Below, piece after piece: positions 28,786 to 36,294 of a DNA stretch of 64,000 nt (positions within the stretch are counted from its first letter, which is position 1; every line of letters starts with the position of its first letter). The notes under the pieces are model-generated. The model searched no databases. It was not told where the DNA came from and worked only from the letters and a program-made list of their open reading frames with translations. The translations under genes and the position numbers were made by a program. Source of the stretch: Streptomyces sp. NBC_01264 (GTDB lineage: Bacteria; Actinomycetota; Actinomycetes; Streptomycetales; Streptomycetaceae); contig NZ_JAPEOX010000002.1 of NCBI RefSeq assembly GCF_026340675.1, forward strand, positions 1,736,001-1,800,000, read 5' to 3'.

Positions 28786-28831
28786 AGCCCGTCCGGCGTT
28801 TGAGGACCGGGTCCGGGCGGGGCCCGGGGAA
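28786..28831. repeat. Streptomyces intergenic REP-like element
   Basis: The core GTCCGGCGTTTGAGGA followed by a CGGGTCCGGG-type G/C-rich block is a sequence I know as frequent between Streptomyces genes. It lies 8 bases after the response regulator stop. A related copy is at 39536-39583. The remaining 28832-29018 is GC-rich with short hairpins and no gene. Confidence 0.65.
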
Positions 28832-29018
28832 CGGGCGAAGGGCGGGTAGGGGATCCCGCCCCGCAGGGCCCACCCACCCGCACCGGGGGCCGGTGGGCCG
28901 GGGCGGGGCCCGGGGGATATCCCCCGCCCGCCTCCACCGGCCCCCCGGCGGGTGGCCACGGCGCGGAATCGACAGCATGCGAGGTGTCGCAGCAACCGAC
29001 CCCCGAAGGCGAGCCGCC

Positions 29019-29498
29019 ATGACCACCACCGCGCCGCAGGCGACCCGCACCGCCTACGCCCTCTGGCTCACCGCCGTCGCCGCGGGCGCTTTCGAAACCG
29101 TGCTGGCGATCGGCAGGATGGCCGCCGACGGCACCGGCTCCCCCGGAGAGATCGGCGTCGGCCTCGCCATCCGCCTCAGCGTCTTCACCGCCGCCGTCCT
29201 CGTCGCCCGCCGCATGCGCGACGGCGCCCGCTGGGCCCGGATCGTCCTCGCCCTCGGCCTCGGCGTCCTCGGCACGGCCTCCATGGTGCTCCAGCCGCTC
29301 GGCCACCTCCTGGACGGCGGCTCGATCGTCGCGGCGGCCGAAGGGGCCGGCGCCCTCGACTGGGTCTTCGGCGCCAGCCGGGCCGTCCACGTGGGCGCGG
29401 TGCTCACGGCGGTGCTCCTGATGTTCCTCCCGGCGTCGAACGCCTGGTTCCACCGGACGGCGTCGCAGCCGAAGGCACTGCGCCGGCCGGTGGCCTAG
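29019..29498 (+). CDS. Small integral membrane protein of unknown function
   Basis: A 159-aa protein with four hydrophobic segments (about 13-30, 50-67, 75-95, 125-142). The pattern GVGLAIRLSVFTAAVLVARRMRDGARWARIVLALGLGVLG is like the actinobacterial four-helix DUF-type membrane proteins with no known role. The ATG at 29019 is preceded by a weak GAAGG. Not linked to a pathway. Confidence 0.75.
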   Translation: MTTTAPQATRTAYALWLTAVAAGAFETVLAIGRMAADGTGSPGEIGVGLAIRLSVFTAAVLVARRMRDGARWARIVLALGLGVLGTASMVLQPLGHLLDGGSIVAAAEGAGALDWVFGASRAVHVGAVLTAVLLMFLPASNAWFHRTASQPKALRRPVA

Positions 29499-29567
29499 GC
29501 CGTCTCGGCAGTGCGGCCGGGCACGGCACCGGACACCGCGGGCCCGGCAAGATCCGAAAGAGACGGC

Positions 29568-31055
29568 CTACGCCACCCAGTACGGCCGCTCCACCGCCGA
29601 AGGCAGCGGCACGCCCCCGTGGAAGGCCTCCGCCAGTCTCCGTACGCCCTCGTCCAGCCGGTCCGCCGGCAGCGTGTACGGGATCCGCAGCCGGTGCTCG
29701 AAGGTCCCGGGGTCCACCCCGAACCGCGCGCCCCGTCCGATGGTGACCCCGGCCGCCGCCGCCCGGTCCGCCAGCGCGGAGCTGACCGGCTCGCCCAGGT
29801 CCACCCAGAGCGAGAGTCCGCCCGGCGCCACCTGCCAGGACCACTCCGGCGTGTGCCGCTCCAGCGAGTCGATCAGCGCCGCCCGCTGCCCGCGCACCTG
29901 CTCCAGCCGCGCGGGCAGCGTCCGCTCCAGGCCCTCCAGCAGCGGGAGCGCCACCAGCTGGTCCAGGACCGAGCCGGTCATGTCGGCCGCCACCCGTACC
30001 GCCGTCAGCTCCGTGATCATCTTGGCGGTGGCCCGGATCCACCCGACCCGCAGCCCGCCCCAGTGCGTCTTGCTCAGTGAGCCTATGGTCACCACGTGAT
30101 CGGCCCCGCCCTGCGGCGCGAGCGAGGCCAGCGGGGCGGGCGCCGGCACGTCGAGCGCGATGTCGGCGATGGTCTCGTCGACCACCAGCCAGGTCCCGGT
30201 CCGCCGGGTCGCCGCCAGCAGCCGCAGCCGCTGTTCCTGCGGCATCAGCGCACCGGTCGGGTTGTGGAAGTCGGGGATCACGTACGCGAGCCTCGGCACG
30301 GTCTGGCGCAGCGCGGACTCGGCGATCTCCAGGTCCCAGCCCGCGTCGGAGACGGCGATCGTCCCGGTGCGCAGCCGCGCGTGCCGCAGGGCGTCCAGGG
30401 CGTTGGCGTAGGTCGGGTTCTCGGTCATCACCCGGTCCCCGGGGCGGCACAGCAGGCTCACCACCAGGGCGAACGCCTGCTGCGCGCCCGCCGTGACGAG
30501 GATCTGCTCCGGGCGGGTCGCAAGGCCCCGCCGGGTGAACCGCTCCGCGACGGCGCTCCGCAGGTCGGGCAGCCCGAAGGGGTGGTAGCCGGGGCCGCGG
30601 GCGAAGGCCGGGAGTCGGGGCGCGGCCCGGGCCACGGCGTCGGCGAGGGTGTCCTCGGCTGCGCCCATGGCGGCGATGGCGAGGTCGATGCCGGGGTCGC
30701 CGTCGGCCTGGTAGCCGCCGGCGCCGACGATGGCGTGCGCGCCGACCGGGCGGTGGCCTTCGGGGAGCTCGGTCCAGGTTCCGGAACCGCGGCGGCTGCG
30801 GACGTAGCCGCTCTCGCGCAGGAGGTCGTAGGCGCCGGTGACGGTGGCCCGGCTGGCGCCGACCGCCTCGGCGAGCTCGCGTTCGGCGGGCAGGCGCACG
30901 TGCAGGGCGATCCGGCCGTCGAGGATCAGGGTGCGGACGGCATCGGCCAGGGCCCGGTACCCGGGGCGGGCCAGTACCTCCGCCGGAAGCAGGGCCGCGA
31001 GCTGGCGGCTGCCTACCATCCTGTCCGCCGTCTGGACCACTCGCCCGTTTGCCAT
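29568..31055 (-). CDS. MocR-family regulator (GntR HTH fused to class I aminotransferase domain)
   Basis: A 495-aa PLP-dependent transcription factor. The N-terminal GntR winged HTH (about 30-95: RALADAVRTLILDGRIALHVRLPAERELAEAVGASRATVTGAYDLLRESGYVRSR) is followed by an aminotransferase-like domain with VIPDFHNPTGALMP and the PLP lysine in IGSLSKTHWGGLRVGW. MocR proteins often control vitamin B6, amino acid or transport genes, commonly divergent ones. ATG 31055 has AGGGGAGG 5 bases upstream. The gene divergent to it here is only a doubtful small ORF. Confidence 0.92.
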   Translation of the reverse strand: MANGRVVQTADRMVGSRQLAALLPAEVLARPGYRALADAVRTLILDGRIALHVRLPAERELAEAVGASRATVTGAYDLLRESGYVRSRRGSGTWTELPEGHRPVGAHAIVGAGGYQADGDPGIDLAIAAMGAAEDTLADAVARAAPRLPAFARGPGYHPFGLPDLRSAVAERFTRRGLATRPEQILVTAGAQQAFALVVSLLCRPGDRVMTENPTYANALDALRHARLRTGTIAVSDAGWDLEIAESALRQTVPRLAYVIPDFHNPTGALMPQEQRLRLLAATRRTGTWLVVDETIADIALDVPAPAPLASLAPQGGADHVVTIGSLSKTHWGGLRVGWIRATAKMITELTAVRVAADMTGSVLDQLVALPLLEGLERTLPARLEQVRGQRAALIDSLERHTPEWSWQVAPGGLSLWVDLGEPVSSALADRAAAAGVTIGRGARFGVDPGTFEHRLRIPYTLPADRLDEGVRRLAEAFHGGVPLPSAVERPYWVA

Positions 31056-31141
31056 GCCAACCTCCCCTGATTGGCTCTGCCTGCCAGGCCAATCCAGGTC
31101 CAGAATCGCTGCATTGGCCGCCGATTGGCAAGGGGATGCAG

Positions 31142-31381
31142 ATGTTGACGAGGCTGACCGACCGTGACGAACGGGCCCTGCTCGTTGCCGCCGAGAACCG
31201 GATCGCCGAACCCCTGCACGTGGGGGCCGCGCTGGTGCGCGTGGGGGCAGCGCTGGCCGCCGTACGGCGCCTCCTGCGGCGCGAGCGAGAATCGGTGACA
31301 TGTCACCCCACAGCAGCACCCCAGAGCAGCACCGAGGCCGGCCCTCCGCGACGGACGGCGCCGGGTCCGCTCCCCCGGTGA
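31142..31381 (+). CDS. Possible small gene or gene remnant divergent from the MocR regulator
   Basis: A 79-aa reading frame with AAGGGG 6 bases before ATG 31142. Residues 1-50 (MLTRLTDRDERALLVAAENRIAEPLHVGAAL) are a plausible, even helical sequence reminiscent of the N-terminus of Streptomyces PAP2-type proteins, but the frame then runs 82 bases into the next gene and ends in low-complexity sequence. It may be the stump of a longer gene cut by deletion. Low confidence. Confidence 0.25.
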   Translation: MLTRLTDRDERALLVAAENRIAEPLHVGAALVRVGAALAAVRRLLRRERESVTCHPTAAPQSSTEAGPPRRTAPGPLPR

Positions 31382-31959
31382 TCGCAGGCCTGCTCCTCGC
31401 GGCGGGCGGCGGGCGGCGCCTGGGCGGCCGCCCGAAGGCCCTGCTGACCTACCGGGGCCGCCCGCTGGTGGAGAACGCCGTACGGGTCCTGCGCGAGGCG
31501 GGCTGCGGCCCGCTGCACGTGGTGCTCGGCGCCTCCGCGGCCGAGGTCCGCGAGCGCGCGGACCTGAGTGGCTGTGTGGTGACCGACAACCCGGACTGGG
31601 CCGAGGGCATGGGCTCCTCCCTGCGGGTCGGCCTCGCCTCGCTGGCCGGTACGGGCGCCCGCGCGGCCCTGGTCTCCCTCGTGGACCAGCCGGGCATCGG
31701 CCCGGAGGCGGTGGCCCGGGTCCGGGCCGCCTACCGCTCCCCGGCGAGCCTGGTCGCGGCGGCCTACGACGGCGAGCGCGGGCACCCGGTGCTCTTCGGG
31801 GCGGACCGCTGGCCGGACATCGTGATGACGGCCACGGGCGACAAGGGCGCGCGGGTGCACCTGACGAAGTATGCGACGGAGCTCACTCTGGTCGAGTGCG
31901 GGGACGTCGCGGAGGCCTTCGACATCGACACCCCTCCCGACCTGGCACGACTGGCCTGA
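31300..31959 (+). CDS. MobA-like nucleotidyltransferase (molybdenum cofactor cytidylyl/guanylyltransferase family)
   Basis: A 219-aa NTP transferase. The nucleotide loop LLLAAGGGRRLGGRPKALL, the VVLGASAAEVRE strand and SLVDQPGIGPEAVARV fit MocA (CTP:molybdopterin cytidylyltransferase) proteins. MocA matures the cofactor of xanthine dehydrogenase-type enzymes, which suits the purine genes around it, although no xanthine dehydrogenase gene lies in the window. The start at 31300 is not certain; about 25 residues precede the conserved domain. Confidence 0.85.
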   Translation: MSPHSSTPEQHRGRPSATDGAGSAPPVIAGLLLAAGGGRRLGGRPKALLTYRGRPLVENAVRVLREAGCGPLHVVLGASAAEVRERADLSGCVVTDNPDWAEGMGSSLRVGLASLAGTGARAALVSLVDQPGIGPEAVARVRAAYRSPASLVAAAYDGERGHPVLFGADRWPDIVMTATGDKGARVHLTKYATELTLVECGDVAEAFDIDTPPDLARLA

Positions 31960-32040
31960 GCAGGCTGTGACCACGATGGCACTGAGGGCCACCAGAGACC
32001 GGCCGGGATCCGGAATCTGTCGACTCAGAGAATCTCGACA

Positions 32041-32080
32041 TCAACAAACCATTGAACTTCCACCATGAGGAAATTACTAT
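32041..32080 (+). promoter_or_regulatory. Malate synthase promoter (TTGAAC-17-TACTAT)
   Basis: The -35 TTGAAC (32052-32057) and -10 TACTAT (32075-32080) are 17 bases apart, 143 bases before the gene. The -35 box lies in a partly palindromic TCAACAAACCATTGA (32041-32055), a degenerate form of the TCAACA-N3-TGTTGA element. The first operator box exactly fills the spacer. Confidence 0.62.
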
Positions 32081-32093
32081 CCACTGGTCAGAA
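32058..32093. promoter_or_regulatory. Paired 15-bp operator boxes in the malate synthase promoter (predicted AllR site)
   Basis: TTCCACCATGAGGAA (32058-32072) and ATCCACTGGTCAGAA (32079-32093), 6 bases apart. The first box sits between -35 and -10 and the second overlaps the -10 end, so binding should block RNA polymerase. Same geometry as at allB, hyi, catalase and gcl. Confidence 0.72.
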
Positions 32094-32222
32094 GCGCCCT
32101 GAACCCCCAGACGGCGCCCGCGACCGTATCCCGGAACTCTCCACACCCGACGGCACTGCGTGCCGTCTCGCGCGAGCATTCCCCCGCGGCCGCCAGGCAC
32201 CGCCGCTGAAGGAGTGACAGAT

Positions 32223-33842
32223 ATGTCCGCACCAGCGCCGTCATCGCTGGCCATCGTCGACGCCGAGCCCCTGCCCCGGCAGGACGAGGTCCTCACCGAC
32301 GCGGCTCTCGCCTTCGTCGCGGAGCTCCACCGGCGGTTCGCCCCCCGCCGCGCCGAGCTCCTCGCCCGCCGCTCCGTGCGCCGCGCCGAGATCGCCCGCA
32401 CTTCCACGCTCGACTTCCTCCCGGACACCGCACAGGTCCGCGAGGGCGACTGGAAGGTGGCGCCGGCCCCGGCCGCGCTGAACGACCGCCGTGTGGAGAT
32501 CACCGGTCCGACGGACCGCAAGATGACCATCAACGCCCTGAACTCGGGCGCCAAGGTCTGGCTCGCCGACTTCGAGGACGCCTCGGCTCCCACCTGGGAG
32601 AACGTGGTCCTCGGCCAGCTCAACCTGATCGACGCCTACGAGCGCCGCATCGACTTCACCGACGCCCGCACCGGCAAGGCGTACGCCCTCAAGCCCGCCG
32701 AGGAGCTCGCCACCGTCGTGATGCGCCCGCGCGGCTGGCACCTCGAGGAGCGCCACCTGCAGTTCGAGGGCGGCCCGGCCTCCGGCTCGCTGGTCGACTT
32801 CGGCCTGTACTTCTTCCACAACGCCAAGCGCCTCATCGAGCTCGGCAAGGGCCCGTACTTCTACCTGCCGAAGACCGAGTCCCACCTGGAGGCGCGCCTC
32901 TGGAACGAGATCTTCGTCTTCGCCCAGGACTACGTCGGCATCCCGCAGGGCACCGTCCGCGCGACCGTCCTGATCGAGACGATCACGGCCGCGTACGAGA
33001 TGGACGAGATCCTCTTCGAGCTGCGCGACCACGCGGCGGGCCTGAACGCCGGCCGCTGGGACTACCTCTTCTCCATCGTCAAGAACTTCCGTGACGGCGG
33101 CGAGAAGTTCGTCCTGCCGGACCGCAACGCGGTGACGATGACCGCCCCCTTCATGCGGGCGTACACCGAACTCCTCGTCAAGACCTGCCACAAGCGCGGC
33201 GCGCACGCCATCGGCGGCATGGCGGCCTTCATCCCGTCCCGCAAGGACGCCGAGGTCAACAAGGTCGCCTTCGAGAAGGTCAAGGCCGACAAGGACCGCG
33301 AGGCCGGCGACGGCTTCGACGGCTCCTGGGTCGCCCACCCCGACCTGGTCCCGATCGCGATGGCCTCCTTCGACGCGGTCCTGGGCGAGAAGCCCAACCA
33401 GAAGGACCGCCTCCGCGAGGACGTCTCCGTCGCGGCCGGCGAGCTCATCGCGATCGACTCCCTCGACGCGAAGCCCACGTACGACGGCCTGCGCAACGCC
33501 GTCCAGGTCGGCATCCGCTACATCGAGGCGTGGCTGCGCGGCCTCGGCGCCGTCGGCATCTTCGGCCTGATGGAGGACGCCGCCACCGCCGAGATCTCGC
33601 GCTCACAGATCTGGCAGTGGATCAACGCCGGCGTGGTCTTCGAGAACGGCAAGCTCGCCACCGCCGACCTCGCCCGCGAGGTCGCGGCCGCCGAACTCGC
33701 CGCGATCCGCGCCGAGGTCGGCGAGGAGGCCTTCACCTCCGGCAAGTGGCAGCAGGCCCACGACCTCCTGCTCCAGGTCTCCCTCGACGCCGACTACGCG
33801 GACTTCCTCACCCTCCCCGCGTACGACCAGCTCATCGGCTGA
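32223..33842 (+). CDS. aceB: Malate synthase A
   Basis: Condenses glyoxylate and acetyl-CoA to malate. The 539-aa protein shows the malate synthase landmarks KMTINALNSGAKVWLADFEDASAPTW, VVMRPRGWHLEERHL, LPKTESHLEARLWNE, VLIETITAAYEMDEILFELRDHAAGLNAGRWDY and IGIFGLMEDAATAEISRSQIWQW. ATG 32223 has AAGGAGTGAC upstream. The promoter carries the same paired operators as the allantoin genes, so here the enzyme serves glyoxylate derived from purines; no isocitrate lyase gene is near. Confidence 0.96.
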   Translation: MSAPAPSSLAIVDAEPLPRQDEVLTDAALAFVAELHRRFAPRRAELLARRSVRRAEIARTSTLDFLPDTAQVREGDWKVAPAPAALNDRRVEITGPTDRKMTINALNSGAKVWLADFEDASAPTWENVVLGQLNLIDAYERRIDFTDARTGKAYALKPAEELATVVMRPRGWHLEERHLQFEGGPASGSLVDFGLYFFHNAKRLIELGKGPYFYLPKTESHLEARLWNEIFVFAQDYVGIPQGTVRATVLIETITAAYEMDEILFELRDHAAGLNAGRWDYLFSIVKNFRDGGEKFVLPDRNAVTMTAPFMRAYTELLVKTCHKRGAHAIGGMAAFIPSRKDAEVNKVAFEKVKADKDREAGDGFDGSWVAHPDLVPIAMASFDAVLGEKPNQKDRLREDVSVAAGELIAIDSLDAKPTYDGLRNAVQVGIRYIEAWLRGLGAVGIFGLMEDAATAEISRSQIWQWINAGVVFENGKLATADLAREVAAAELAAIRAEVGEEAFTSGKWQQAHDLLLQVSLDADYADFLTLPAYDQLIG

Positions 33843-33851
33843 CACCCCACC

Positions 33852-33918
33852 TTCGGCTGAATCGCACAGCAGCCGAAACCATGACAGCGCCCCCGAAGCC
33901 TTCCTGCTCCGGGGGCGC
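33852..33918 (+). terminator. Two hairpins after malate synthase
   Basis: TTCGGCT/AGCCGAA (33852-33877) is followed by the stronger GCGCCCCCG/CGGGGGCGC stem (33887-33918, 9 bp). Together they probably end the aceB transcript. Confidence 0.68.
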
Positions 33919-34126
33919 CGTCGTGTGTCCGGCCGTGGGCGCCTCCGCATGGTTGCGCCGAACGACCGGTCGGTTGTTACTTGTTCGTAACTTGCCTGTA
34001 CCTAGCGGTAACAACGTGCGGGGTGGCACCTTTCCGATTGCCACCGGCCGGAGGTAACCCCCACTTACCCAGCCATGCGCCGGAGTTGTTCCTGGCTTCC
34101 GCATGGCCGACCGCAGGAGTTCCGCA

Positions 34127-35314
34127 GTGATGGGATTGCGCAACGACAGCAAGGACCGGGCCCGTCGGGTGCGACGACTGGCCGGGATCGGGATGGCGGT
34201 GCCGCTCGTCGCCGGAGCGCTGGTCGCCGGAGGAGCCGGGACGGCAGTGGCCGGGCCGGGGAGCGGACCCACGGCCGTGGTGTCCCTCGGCGACAGCTAC
34301 ATCTCCGGGGAGGCCGGCCGCTGGAAGGGCAACAGCCTGACCAACAGCGGGAACCGGACCGGCACCGACCGGGCCTGGGTCAGCGGCAGCAGCTACGACC
34401 CCGGCAAGGTCTACGGGGCCACCGCCGGCGGCTGCCACCGGTCGGACTCCGCCGAGGTGAAGAGCGCCGGGCCGATCGCCGACGTCGCGATCAACCTGGC
34501 CTGCTCCGGTGCGGTCTCGCAGAACGTGTTCCGCGCTTCCAACGGGGGTGTCGCCTTCAAGGGCGAGGCCCCGCAGGCCGATCAGCTCGCCGCCGTGGCC
34601 GCGAGCAACAACGTCAAGGTGATCGCGCTGTCCATCGGCGGCAACGACCTCGGCTTCGCCGACATCATCAAGGAGTGCGCGTACGACTTCGTGCTCTGGA
34701 ACTCCTACTGCTACGACGATCAGCAGGAAGGGGTGGACGCGAAGATCGACGGGGTCATGGCCGGCGTCGGCAAGTCCGTGGACGAGGTGCGGGCCGTCAT
34801 GCGCGGCGCCGGGTACGCCGACTCCTCGTACCGGATCGTGCTGCAGTCCTACCCCTCGCCGATCCCGCGCGGCGCGGAGAACCGGTACACCCAGAGCGAC
34901 TGGAGCCGGCTCAACACCGGCGGCTGTCCCTTCTGGAACAAGGACTCCGACTGGGCGCGGGACTCCCTCGTGCCGCAGATCGCCGGGCGGCTGAAGGCGG
35001 TCGCCGCGGCGAAGGGCGTCCAGTTCCTGGACCTGAAGGACATGATGCAGGGGCGCGAGGTCTGCGCGAAGGCGAGCAAGCAGGTGACCACCGCGGCGCC
35101 GGCCTCGGCGAAGACGAGCGAGTGGGCCCGCTGGATCGACAGCAGCGAGACGCAGGGGCTGGTCCAGGAGTCCATGCACCCGAACCACTTCGGGCAGCTC
35201 GCGGCCGGTCGCTGCCTGGCGCTGGCCGTGGCGCAGCCGGCGACCGGCGGATTCGGCTGCAAGAACACCGCCGGGGCCGATCAGAGCGGGATGTACCTGA
35301 CCCCGGCTCCGTAG
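34127..35314 (+). CDS. Secreted SGNH/GDSL hydrolase (esterase/lipase)
   Basis: A 395-aa exported esterase-type protein. A signal peptide with basic start (about residues 1-43, cleavage near AVAGP) precedes the SGNH core: block I VVSLGDSYISGEAG (nucleophile Ser), block III IGGNDLGFADI (Asn), and block V MHPNHFGQ (His). Several cysteines suggest disulphides in the mature form. GTG 34127 is used because AGGAG lies 7 bases upstream; ATG 34130 is equally possible, and ATG 34103 less so. Confidence 0.9.
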   Translation: MMGLRNDSKDRARRVRRLAGIGMAVPLVAGALVAGGAGTAVAGPGSGPTAVVSLGDSYISGEAGRWKGNSLTNSGNRTGTDRAWVSGSSYDPGKVYGATAGGCHRSDSAEVKSAGPIADVAINLACSGAVSQNVFRASNGGVAFKGEAPQADQLAAVAASNNVKVIALSIGGNDLGFADIIKECAYDFVLWNSYCYDDQQEGVDAKIDGVMAGVGKSVDEVRAVMRGAGYADSSYRIVLQSYPSPIPRGAENRYTQSDWSRLNTGGCPFWNKDSDWARDSLVPQIAGRLKAVAAAKGVQFLDLKDMMQGREVCAKASKQVTTAAPASAKTSEWARWIDSSETQGLVQESMHPNHFGQLAAGRCLALAVAQPATGGFGCKNTAGADQSGMYLTPAP

Positions 35315-35330
35315 GTCCGTAGGTCCGTAG
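35311..35330. repeat. Short tandem repeat GTAGGTCC at the SGNH hydrolase stop codon
   Basis: Two and a half copies of the 8-bp unit; the first includes the TAG stop of the hydrolase gene. Probably slippage-derived and without function. Confidence 0.5.
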
Positions 35331-35386
35331 TAACGATCCGTCGCGGCCCGGCCCTCGCGGCCTCGCCGCGGCGGGGTGCGGTAGTA

Positions 35387-35662
35387 CTACGCGGACTCGT
35401 TGAGGACGGACAGGATGTTGCCCGCCGGGTCCTTGAACCAGGCGATGGACGGCATGCCGCGTTCCGTCGGGCGGACGATGCCCCTGTCGTCGGCGTCGAA
35501 GCCTTCGTAGCGCTCGAGGGCGACGTCTCGCGCGGCGAGTTCGTCGACCGTCTTGTCGATGTCGTCGACGGTGAAATTGAGAATCGTGAAGGTCGCGGGC
35601 TCGTGGTGCTCCCATGGTCCTCCCGGGCCCGGCGGTCGTCGACCGGTAAACCGGGTGATCAT
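35387..35662 (-). pseudogene. VOC/glyoxalase-superfamily protein remnant (C-terminal half only)
   Basis: The 91-aa frame contains the C-terminal half of a VOC protein: [80 protein letters not shown] full VOC protein of this group is about 125 aa; the first beta-alpha-beta-beta-beta unit and its metal ligand are missing, and the region upstream is occupied by the divergent exonuclease gene. The first 13 residues do not belong to the fold. I read this as a truncated, probably inactive gene. Confidence 0.7.
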
Positions 35663-35691
35663 CCCGGCCGCGGGGTGGCATGCTCGCCCCC

Positions 35692-36294
35692 ATGACAGTC
35701 CGTGGCGCGCGTCCCAGTCTCTACATCTCCGTCGACATCGAGGCCGACGGGCCCATCCCCGGGCCGTACTCGATGATCAGCTTCGGGGCCGCCGTGGCGG
35801 GGCGGCAGGACGGGGCTTCGTATACGGCCGCCGATCCGGAACGGGACACCTTCTACCGGGAGTTGCGCCCGATCAGTGAGGCGTACGTACCGGAGGCGCT
35901 CGCGGTCAGTGGGCTGGACCGGGACCGGCTGCTGCGCGAGGGGGCCGAACCGGTCCTTGCCATGGCGGAGTTCCGCGCGTGGGTGCGGGAGGTCTCCGCG
36001 GGGGCACAGCCGGTGATGTGCGCGTACCCGGCCTCCTTCGACTGGACCTTCCTGTACTGGTACTTAAAGAGCTTCGGCGGCGACAGCCCCTTCGGGCACT
36101 CGGGTTGCCTGGACATGAAGACCCTGTACGCGGCAAAGGCCCGGGTCCCGCTCCGCGCCGCCGTCAAGGGGCGCATGCCGCGCGAGCTGCTCTCGCGCCG
36201 GCCGCACACCCATCACGCGCTGGACGACGCGATCGAGCAGGCCGAGCTGATGAGCAACCTGATGACGTGGGTGCCGCCCGGTCAGGCCCGCTAG
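35692..36294 (+). CDS. DEDDh-type 3'-5' exonuclease-like protein; contains a TTA codon
   Basis: A 200-aa RNase H-fold nuclease. Motif I is SVDIEADG (Asp15, Glu17), motif [17 protein letters not shown] and motif [15 protein letters not shown] (His-x4-Asp), as in DnaQ-like exonucleases; Streptomyces have several small members of unknown role. Leu125 is encoded by TTA (36064-36066), the codon read by the bldA tRNA. ATG 35692 is chosen by conservation; ATG 35680 is in frame and neither has a clear Shine-Dalgarno. Convergent with the ATPase gene, stops overlapping by 4 bases. Confidence 0.83.
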   Translation: MTVRGARPSLYISVDIEADGPIPGPYSMISFGAAVAGRQDGASYTAADPERDTFYRELRPISEAYVPEALAVSGLDRDRLLREGAEPVLAMAEFRAWVREVSAGAQPVMCAYPASFDWTFLYWYLKSFGGDSPFGHSGCLDMKTLYAAKARVPLRAAVKGRMPRELLSRRPHTHHALDDAIEQAELMSNLMTWVPPGQAR

